Part shown: one piece after another, positions 37,367 to 44,811 of the stretch
How the letters are laid out: every line of letters starts with the position of its first letter
Numbering within the stretch: the stretch's first letter is position 1
Source of the DNA: Granulosicoccus sp.
GTDB taxonomy: Bacteria > Pseudomonadota > Gammaproteobacteria > Granulosicoccales > Granulosicoccaceae
NCBI GenBank assembly: GCA_023300375.1
Contig: JALZWO010000057.1
Location: 1 to 64,000 of the forward strand
Length of the DNA: 64,000 bases
Reading direction: 5' to 3'
Position numbers and translations under genes: made by a program
The notes under the pieces: model-generated
What the model saw: the letters and a program-made list of their open reading frames with translations, nothing else
The model's database searches: none
What the model was told of the DNA's origin: nothing

Positions 37367-38752
37367 ATGACGCGTACAACCATGCTCGATTGTATTTCAC
37401 CTATTGACGGGCAGGTCTATGCCAGTCGTCCTGTATTGAGCAGCAAGGAAGCATTTGCCCGTGTGGAAGGCGCAAACATTGCGCAGCGTGCTTGGGCTAA
37501 CGTACCGTTAGACGAACGCATTGCTACAGTGATGCGTGGTATTGAGATACTTGGCACATACGCCGACGATATCGTTCCAAAGCTAGCGTGGCAAATGGGA
37601 CGGCCAGTTCGCTATGGCGGAGAACATAGTGGTGTTCTAGAGCGCGCAAGCCGTATGGCGGAGCTCGCACCCGAGGCACTTGCGTCGTTAATTATTGAAG
37701 ATAGTGCAAGTTTTGAACGACGTATAGAGCGTACTGCGCAGGGTGTGGTTTTGGTGGTAGCCCCTTGGAACTACCCTTACATGACGGCCATCAATACGAT
37801 CGTACCAGCGCTTATTGCGGGTAATGCAGTAATGCTTAAGCACGCCACGCAAACTCTGCTTGTGGGGGAGCATATCGAGGCGGCGATGCATGCAGCAGGT
37901 GTTCCAAAGGATGTATTTCAGAACGTTTTTCTTGATCACGCACTGACTGCCGAGTTGATCAGTCAGCGTGCATTTGGATTTGTTAATTTCACAGGCTCTG
38001 TCGGAGGTGGTCAGAGTATGGAGCAAGCCGCTGCTGGCACGTTTACCCAGCTAGGGCTTGAATTGGGAGGCAAGGATCCTGGCTACGTCATGGCGGATGC
38101 TAACTTACCAGCAGCCGTTGACACGCTGATAGATGGTGCCATGTTTAACGCTGGGCAATGTTGCTGCGGTATTGAGCGTATTTATGTTGTTGAGTCTCTA
38201 TTTGATCAATTTGTTGAACAGGCTGTGTCTATTGTCTCGGACTATAAACTGGGTAACCCTCTTGAAGAGAGCACAACGCTTGGGCCTATGGCACACGCGC
38301 GTTTTGCACAGCATGTGCGTGAGCAAACACAACAAGCAGTTAGTGCTGGTGCCACTGCGCTAATAGACACAGCGCTTTTTCCGCAGGACGACAAAGGCGC
38401 CTACCTTGCACCGCAAATTCTGGTCAATGTCGATCACAATATGAGTGTGATGCGCGAGGAGTCATTTGGACCTGTCGTAGGTATCATGAAAGTACGTGAT
38501 GACGAACAAGCCTTGCAATTAATGAACGATAGTCGTTATGGATTAACAGCCTCACTTTGGACACAAGACATAGAGCGAGCAGCATCATTAGGTCGGCGAA
38601 TAGAGACAGGCACTGTGTTCATGAATCGTTGTGACTATCTCGATCCTTCACTATGCTGGACAGGTTGTAAGGATACAGGCCGTGGTAATGGTTTGTCGGT
38701 GTTGGGATTCCATAGCGTGACCAAAGCAAAATCGTTTCATCTTAAGAAGTAG
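37367..38752 (+). CDS. NAD(P)-dependent aldehyde dehydrogenase
   Basis: A 461-residue aldehyde dehydrogenase that oxidises an aldehyde to the acid. The general base Glu232 is in LELGGKDP, the nucleophile Cys266 is in GQCC, the cofactor loop FTGSVGGG is present and the EESFGPVVG motif lies near the C-terminus. The chain is a little shorter than the 480-500 residues usual for the family. It lies between the ligase and an iron-type alcohol dehydrogenase, so its aldehyde is probably a product of that neighbour. Substrate unassigned. Confidence 0.92.
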   Translation: MTRTTMLDCISPIDGQVYASRPVLSSKEAFARVEGANIAQRAWANVPLDERIATVMRGIEILGTYADDIVPKLAWQMGRPVRYGGEHSGVLERASRMAELAPEALASLIIEDSASFERRIERTAQGVVLVVAPWNYPYMTAINTIVPALIAGNAVMLKHATQTLLVGEHIEAAMHAAGVPKDVFQNVFLDHALTAELISQRAFGFVNFTGSVGGGQSMEQAAAGTFTQLGLELGGKDPGYVMADANLPAAVDTLIDGAMFNAGQCCCGIERIYVVESLFDQFVEQAVSIVSDYKLGNPLEESTTLGPMAHARFAQHVREQTQQAVSAGATALIDTALFPQDDKGAYLAPQILVNVDHNMSVMREESFGPVVGIMKVRDDEQALQLMNDSRYGLTASLWTQDIERAASLGRRIETGTVFMNRCDYLDPSLCWTGCKDTGRGNGLSVLGFHSVTKAKSFHLKK

Positions 38753-38802
38753 TTATCATCGAACGCGCACTTAATTTTTGATCTCAACCATAAACATTCG
38801 AT

Positions 38803-39948
38803 ATGCAACTGAACGCAAACTGGAATTACCCGACGCCTATTCGATTCGGTGCTGGTCGTATTAGTGAAATTGTTGATGCATGCAAAAGTGTAGGTATTCA
38901 ACGACCGCTATTTGTCACTGATCGCGGTTTAAAGGATTTACCTATCACGCAGGCTGCGCTGAAATTGCTGGAAGTTGGTGGCTTGGGGTGCGCGCTGTTT
39001 GCCGATGTTGATATGAACCCGACAGGTGAAAATGTCGATGCTGGTTTGGCGGTGTATCGAGCTGGCGAGCATGATGGAGTCATCGCTTTTGGCGGTGGTT
39101 CAGCTTTGGATCTTGGCAAGACGTTGGCATTTATGTCTGGCCAGAGCAGGCCGGTATGGGATTTTGAAGATGTTGATGATTGGTGGACACGTGCTGATCC
39201 TAATGGTATCGATCCCATTATTGCTGTGCCAACAACGGCTGGCACAGGCTCGGAGGTTGGGCGTGCCAGCGTTTTGACCAATGCACAGACACACGAAAAG
39301 AAAATCATTTTTCATCCGCGCATTCTGCCGTCACTTGTTATCTGTGACCCTGAGCTAAGCGTGGGTATGCCTGCCGCCATAACAGCGGGCACTGGAATGG
39401 ACGCTTTCGCGCATTGTCTCGAGGCTTTCTGCTCTCCTCATTATCATCCTATGAGCCAAGGCATTGCCCTGGAAGGTATGAGGCTGGTGAATGAATATTT
39501 ACCGCGAGCTTATAAAACAGGCACCGATATAGAGGCACGAAGCCACATGATGAGCGCCGCAGCCATGGGGGCAACAGCGTTTCAAAAAGGTCTTGGTGCT
39601 ATACATGCGCTTTCGCACCCAATTGGTGCGGTGTTCAACACACACCACGGTACGACGAATGCCGTGGTTATGCAGCGTGTGCTTGAGTTTAACCAGAGTG
39701 CTATAGAGCAAAAATTAGCTCAAGCTTCGGCCTATCTTGGTATTACCGGTGGCTTCGATGGATTTCATGCTCGAGTGGGAGAGCTCAACCAACTATTGTC
39801 TATTCCAGCAAACTTGACCGAGCTTGGTGTTGCAAACCCTGATCTTGATTCACTGACCACCAGTGCGCTGGCCGATCCCAGTACAGGTGGAAATCCTGTG
39901 GAAATGACACGTGAGAACACTCGAGCGCTACTGGAGGCTTGCCTGTAA
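38803..39948 (+). CDS. Iron-containing alcohol dehydrogenase
   Basis: A 381-residue group III dehydrogenase that interconverts alcohols and aldehydes with NAD(P). The nucleotide loop GGGSALDLGK is near residues 98-107, TTAGTGSEV at 146-154, and the metal ligands are in DAFAHCLEAF and in GAIHALSHPIGAVFNTHHG (three His). It follows the aldehyde dehydrogenase after 50 bases on the same strand. Together they could turn a primary alcohol into an acid. Confidence 0.93.
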   Translation: MQLNANWNYPTPIRFGAGRISEIVDACKSVGIQRPLFVTDRGLKDLPITQAALKLLEVGGLGCALFADVDMNPTGENVDAGLAVYRAGEHDGVIAFGGGSALDLGKTLAFMSGQSRPVWDFEDVDDWWTRADPNGIDPIIAVPTTAGTGSEVGRASVLTNAQTHEKKIIFHPRILPSLVICDPELSVGMPAAITAGTGMDAFAHCLEAFCSPHYHPMSQGIALEGMRLVNEYLPRAYKTGTDIEARSHMMSAAAMGATAFQKGLGAIHALSHPIGAVFNTHHGTTNAVVMQRVLEFNQSAIEQKLAQASAYLGITGGFDGFHARVGELNQLLSIPANLTELGVANPDLDSLTTSALADPSTGGNPVEMTRENTRALLEACL

Positions 39949-39990
39949 GGTAATATACACACTACCTAATGACGTACCGTTTAGCACTCC

Positions 39991-40941
39991 ATGCCTGCCT
40001 TCCCAACTTTACATAAAACGACAGACTCTGAACGCAACGCAACGCCTGCGGTGTTGGATCTGCAATCGCTTAAAAAATCTTTTGGCTCGTTGGCAGTTCT
40101 AGACGGTCTCGACTTGTCAGTGCAGCAGGGTGAGGTGTTTGGATTTTTGGGCAGAAACGGTGCAGGTAAATCAACGGCTATTCGCATGATCATGGGGATC
40201 ACTCGCGCAGATGCCGGTTCTATATCGGTTTTCGGACAATCATTACACTCTGATCTTATTGCCACAAGACAGCGCATCGGCTACGTCGCCCAAGATCAGA
40301 ATATGTACCCTTGGATGTCGCCTAAAGTCATTTCCAAGTTCGTTAAGGGATTCTACCCACATTGGGATGGAGCACGCTTTAAGCAGTTGATGGATGATTT
40401 TGACCTGCCTCCCAAGCGAAAAATTGGCACTTTTTCGGGAGGTATGAAGGCGAAACTGGCGTTAACCTTGGCACTTTCTACGCGTCCGGAATTGTTAATT
40501 CTCGATGAGCCAACAGCAGGAATGGATCCGGTGGCAAGGCGAGAATTCCTGGATCTTGTGCGTGATCAAACTGCAGGGGATGGAACGACCACGTTTTTTT
40601 CAACGCATTTGATTGATGAAATCGAAGCTATTGCTGACAGAATCGCTATCGTTGAAGCGGGCCGAACCCTGTACGAAGGTGAGCTCGACCCTCTGCGTAA
40701 TGGCATTGGCACATGGTCTATTGGCATGGACGACTACGTGACTGACGGTTTGCCCGGTGAGTTTGCCCGTCACAGCTTGCGTGTACTGTATGCAGGCGAG
40801 CGAAGAGGGCGTTATGTCATGACACTGCAGTTCGCCCAAGAAGCTCTGGCAAGTCATGAAATTAATCTGCATGCGGGGTGGCGGCATGATGCCATGACGT
40901 TGGAAGATGTTTTTATCGCCGTCGTTTCCCAGAACCAATAG
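39991..40941 (+). CDS. ABC transporter ATP-binding protein of the permease-peptidase locus
   Basis: A 316-residue ABC ATPase of the type that drives ABC-2 exporters. Walker A GRNGAGKST at 54-62, Q-loop VAQDQNMYPW, signature FSGGMKAKL, Walker B LLILDEPTAGMDP and the His-switch FFSTH are all intact. The first 20 residues are extra. It is followed after nine bases by the first permease-peptidase gene, with the second three bases further on, so one transporter with one ATPase and two permeases is likely. It has 42 bases upstream to the alcohol dehydrogenase, so it may be read through from there. Confidence 0.93.
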   Translation: MPAFPTLHKTTDSERNATPAVLDLQSLKKSFGSLAVLDGLDLSVQQGEVFGFLGRNGAGKSTAIRMIMGITRADAGSISVFGQSLHSDLIATRQRIGYVAQDQNMYPWMSPKVISKFVKGFYPHWDGARFKQLMDDFDLPPKRKIGTFSGGMKAKLALTLALSTRPELLILDEPTAGMDPVARREFLDLVRDQTAGDGTTTFFSTHLIDEIEAIADRIAIVEAGRTLYEGELDPLRNGIGTWSIGMDDYVTDGLPGEFARHSLRVLYAGERRGRYVMTLQFAQEALASHEINLHAGWRHDAMTLEDVFIAVVSQNQ

Positions 40942-40950
40942 CTCCTCACC

Positions 40951-42879
40951 ATGGCCTCATACGCTTTATTAGCCAAGGATTTACGTGAGCACCGGTTAGC
41001 GGCATTGTTTCTCGCCGGTGGCTGTCTTATCGTTGTTTTAATCCTGCTGGAACAAAATGCGTTCTCCGCGTACAGCATGAGTACGTTCGAAATTGTGCGG
41101 TTTTCTCTCTTAACGTTTCTGCCTCTGATTGCACTGATTGTTGGCAATCGTTTAGTTGTTAACGAATACTTGAATGGCACATGGCTGTTTGTTGAAGCCA
41201 TGCCTGTAGGCAGTTTTGTACCCATGTTGCTTAAGTATGTATTGGGATTTGTGTACATAGCCGTTATCGCAACGGTCATGGTGTTGCTTGCAGGCAAGCG
41301 CGCAGGCATCGCAGACGATGTCACATCCGATTACATGCTCCTGATTTTGACTAAAACCTGGATCATGGTGTCGCTGTATTGGAGTGTGGTTTTTTGTTTT
41401 AGTTTGTTGGGTTATCTGCGTGTTGCGTTATACCTTTTGACTGCGGCGCTAGTGGCACTTCTGGTCTACTACCCGGGTTTGGATAGCGCGGCTTTTCCAC
41501 CGATAGCGCTAATGGACAGTCAGTTGTTTGTTTATGAGCGTGATGTCGTGCCACTAAACGATATGGCATGGACGCTCGCAATTTCGGCTGTATTTACTCT
41601 GGCGGGCTTTTTACTTATTCGACTAGGGGAAGGTTCTGTGATCGAGCGCCTGGCCAAGCCGATGACTCGTCGTGACTATGTGACGCTAGGTGTGCTCGCG
41701 GCCTCTGGTCTGGCACTGGCCTCAGCGCTCATGGAGGAAAACCAGAGAGAGCCTATCAATTTTTCTAATGCCTATGTGATCAGCCTAGAAGACCCTAATG
41801 TATCGGTACTGTACCTGTCAGAAGATTACAAAGAGTCTGCGACAAACCGAGCTGCGACAATTTCAGATCTACTGTCCAGATTGCAAGCGACGTTGGCATT
41901 GCCAAGCTTACCGACCGTGCGATTGGCCTTATCACCGAGTCGCGATAAGCACAACATCGACTACTCTACTGTTGATGGTGTATTCATCACGGCTAACTGG
42001 CTGGAACATGACAGTTACGACGACGCCATACTCGACACCGTTATTTTGCATGGGCTGTTAAGCGCACAAACCAATGGTCGTGGCGTTTTTGAGCCTTATC
42101 ACTGGGTGCTGGATGGTTTTACTCGTTGGTGGGTAGAGCAAGGAGATGGCGAGTTGGATAGCAAACATCGTGATGAGCTTGTTGCTCGTGCACTGTTAGC
42201 TCTGGAACGTGAGCCCGAAGCGTTCAGGCTCATCACCCGTTGGCAGCTAACAGCCGACCGTTTTTCGTATCCCAGTGCAGAAGCTCTCGCTTGGGCCGCC
42301 ATGAACTACCTTGAGATATCGCAAGGGCGAGACGTCGTGGTGCGACTTGCCAGTGAATTTTTAACCCATCCCTTGGGTTCTTCGTTGCTTGCGTCTGTTC
42401 GTGACACCTCGGCAGACGTACAAGCTCGCGTAGAAGCGATTATTGGTATGCCAATGGAGCAATTCAATGACGGCTGGCAGCAATGGCTAGTTGATCAACA
42501 ACAAAGTGATGGAGTGCAATTGCTATTAGCTGAAGTGCCGGCTTTGGTGGGAACCATTACGTCAACGACGTCGACTTCGGGAGTGCGTGCGTTGGAAGCC
42601 TCCTATGAGGTCGGTGAACAATTTTCCGGGCGTGCTGAGCGTCTAAATCTACTGCCCGGAGTCTGTGTAATGAAACACGAACGCATTGGTCCCTTTGATA
42701 CCGAGTTCGATGTGCTCGACGATGACGAGAGTAGGACGATTTGTAAAACAGACGTTGTGGCTCATAGTATCGGTAGCCGTTACACCTCTGGTGATCGTGT
42801 ATTTGTAGCTCTTGACTATGAAGGCGTGCAGTTTCATCAGCCTATTCGGTTGCATGCGCAACGCGTCTACGTACCCTGA
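40951..42879 (+). CDS. ABC-2-type permease fused to an inactive metallopeptidase-like ectodomain
   Basis: A 642-residue protein. Residues 1-230 hold six membrane segments of an ABC-2 permease (near 17-37, 52-76, 90-115, 125-150, 152-170, 205-225); a seventh at about 243-260 would put the C-terminal 380 residues outside the cytoplasm. That domain resembles the ectodomain of the next gene. At the position of HEXXH it reads HGLLS (367-371), so only the first His is left. A VLDGFTRWW (386-394) replaces the FIEGMAQY Glu motif. It looks like a pseudo-peptidase. A beta-rich tail with two Cys ends it. Confidence 0.8.
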   Translation: MASYALLAKDLREHRLAALFLAGGCLIVVLILLEQNAFSAYSMSTFEIVRFSLLTFLPLIALIVGNRLVVNEYLNGTWLFVEAMPVGSFVPMLLKYVLGFVYIAVIATVMVLLAGKRAGIADDVTSDYMLLILTKTWIMVSLYWSVVFCFSLLGYLRVALYLLTAALVALLVYYPGLDSAAFPPIALMDSQLFVYERDVVPLNDMAWTLAISAVFTLAGFLLIRLGEGSVIERLAKPMTRRDYVTLGVLAASGLALASALMEENQREPINFSNAYVISLEDPNVSVLYLSEDYKESATNRAATISDLLSRLQATLALPSLPTVRLALSPSRDKHNIDYSTVDGVFITANWLEHDSYDDAILDTVILHGLLSAQTNGRGVFEPYHWVLDGFTRWWVEQGDGELDSKHRDELVARALLALEREPEAFRLITRWQLTADRFSYPSAEALAWAAMNYLEISQGRDVVVRLASEFLTHPLGSSLLASVRDTSADVQARVEAIIGMPMEQFNDGWQQWLVDQQQSDGVQLLLAEVPALVGTITSTTSTSGVRALEASYEVGEQFSGRAERLNLLPGVCVMKHERIGPFDTEFDVLDDDESRTICKTDVVAHSIGSRYTSGDRVFVALDYEGVQFHQPIRLHAQRVYVP

Positions 42880-42882
42880 CCC

Positions 42883-44802
42883 ATGATTAGAATTCTATTT
42901 AAAGAAGGGCGACAGTTGTTTCCAATCGCGTGCCTATGGCTTGCGGTGCTGGCACTTGGCTACCTGACAAAGTTCACCACTGAACGCTTTGATGAGCAAA
43001 CGTTTTCTGCATGGTGTGAGGGGTACTGTGATTACAATAGTGGTGCAACCGTTGTCATCTTTACCGCCCTGATTGCCTTAGTGACGGCTTACAGCTTGTT
43101 TCCCAGAGAGCACGATGACGCAACTATAGATTTCCTACGAGCGTTGCCTGTCTCTAGAAGTATGATTTTCGTTGGCAAGGTGTTGGCGGCTTGGCTCTTA
43201 CTCTGCTTGCTTAACGTCATTAGTTATAGCGCTGATTTTCTGTTGCTTCGCCTGAACCCAGAATCAATGGGTGGGCGCTTCTACCCTCAGGTATGGATGA
43301 CTTTGCTATGGCGTGATTGCCTTGTTGCTTTCATTTTCATAAGCCATGGTGTTCTGCTGTCCTGGTTCCGTACTTTGGGGCTGCTGATATATGCCATTTA
43401 TCTATTAACTATTCTTTGGGCAGAAAGTGTCCTTGGCACATCAGGTATCTGGAGCGTATTTACACTTCTATCAAACGAATATGACGGTTCAACATTACTG
43501 GTGAATGCCAAAGCGTTGTCCATTCACACCGCAATAGCTTTTGGGTTTTTACTCGTGGCCGGCAGGTTGTGGAGTGGTACTGAATCCAGTGTTTCTGGTG
43601 GCAAGCAATCCACTCTTGGGATGACTATTTTCAGAGTGATTCTTAGTGTATCCGGTTTTGTGTTTTTGGCTGGCGTACTGATATATCGAGTAGGCGTTGG
43701 TACTGGAACAACCACAACATCAGATTTGCGAGTTGCTACCACAGAGCATTATCGGTTTGTTTATAAGGAGTCTCGTGAGGACACCGTGCAGTACATGCTT
43801 GAATACGCAGAACAAGACTATAAAGCGCTTGCTCAATTGTTAGGGGTGACTGACTCCCCAAGTATACGAGTGGATTTGTCGGCTCAGAGTGAACACGCGG
43901 CGGGCTTGGCGACATGGAAGAAAATTCAAATGGATCTAAATGCCTTTGAGTCTGACGTGTCTCAGCGACGTGTTTTAAGTCATGAGACTACTCATGTTTT
44001 GCAGGCTGTGGAGTCAGATCGTGCGCTAGCGAGAAATCATTCAGCAGCTAAATTTTTTATTGAAGGCATGGCGCAATACACCTCATTTGAGGTGGTGCCT
44101 GAGCTTGAACGCAGAAACAGTAATTGGCAGCTTGCTGCCATTTCTTGGAAGCGCCAGAACATTGAATTTACAGATCTCATTGATGAGGCGGCTTTCAGTG
44201 AGCGCTTTGACCCCGAATTGCATTACAGCCTAGGTGATTTGTGGACGCGTGCTTTTGTCAGTAGTTGTGGGGAGCCTGCTATGGGAGATTTTCTTCGGGC
44301 AGCGGGGCGTGAAGAAGCCACTAGAAATATGTCTCCCATCATTTTTTGGCGCGACACAACAGCGCAAATTAACTGCGATTTGGATACAGTCAATGAGTTG
44401 TGGCGTGTCCAAATGGAAGCCCTATACGCCACAGTTGAGCAAGAGCAATTTCCAGCCTTTAAAGATATCGTTATTGATCAACCCGCATCATCTGACCAAG
44501 TTAGTATTACAGTCAAACTGTCTGCTTACGAGCAAGGTGATAACACGGCGGATACATCAAAACGTGCTGTGAAAATTACAATGCCATCTCGATTTATTGT
44601 GCGCATTGGAGCAGCGTCTTCGCGAGTGGCCGCAGGTGTTGATCCTGTATTCAGAGGACAATTAATGGAAGATGGAGAGCGCGTGAATTTCAAAGTGCCC
44701 CGGAGTATGATTGCAGGCTCGCGGTTTCGTTATCAATTAGGATTCACGCCATCGGCCGGTTCACGTTACTACTACGAGCAGTGGCAGAGGGGAAGTTTGT
44801 AG
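42883..44802 (+). CDS. ABC-2-type permease fused to a gluzincin-like metallopeptidase ectodomain
   Basis: A 639-residue protein. Six membrane segments of ABC-2 type lie in residues 12-235 and a further one near 247-268 exposes the C-terminal part. The ectodomain carries HETTH at 367-371 and a FIEGMAQY motif with Glu394, 23 residues after the second His; this is the zinc-ligand pattern of gluzincins such as M1-type peptidases. A C-terminal beta-rich domain (about 545-639) follows. It pairs with the upstream gene, which has the same layout without the catalytic residues. Proteins annotated as ABC permease/M1 aminopeptidase exist in other bacteria; whether this is one of them needs a search. Confidence 0.82.
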   Translation: MIRILFKEGRQLFPIACLWLAVLALGYLTKFTTERFDEQTFSAWCEGYCDYNSGATVVIFTALIALVTAYSLFPREHDDATIDFLRALPVSRSMIFVGKVLAAWLLLCLLNVISYSADFLLLRLNPESMGGRFYPQVWMTLLWRDCLVAFIFISHGVLLSWFRTLGLLIYAIYLLTILWAESVLGTSGIWSVFTLLSNEYDGSTLLVNAKALSIHTAIAFGFLLVAGRLWSGTESSVSGGKQSTLGMTIFRVILSVSGFVFLAGVLIYRVGVGTGTTTTSDLRVATTEHYRFVYKESREDTVQYMLEYAEQDYKALAQLLGVTDSPSIRVDLSAQSEHAAGLATWKKIQMDLNAFESDVSQRRVLSHETTHVLQAVESDRALARNHSAAKFFIEGMAQYTSFEVVPELERRNSNWQLAAISWKRQNIEFTDLIDEAAFSERFDPELHYSLGDLWTRAFVSSCGEPAMGDFLRAAGREEATRNMSPIIFWRDTTAQINCDLDTVNELWRVQMEALYATVEQEQFPAFKDIVIDQPASSDQVSITVKLSAYEQGDNTADTSKRAVKITMPSRFIVRIGAASSRVAAGVDPVFRGQLMEDGERVNFKVPRSMIAGSRFRYQLGFTPSAGSRYYYEQWQRGSL

Positions 44803-44811
44803 CTGAACTGA

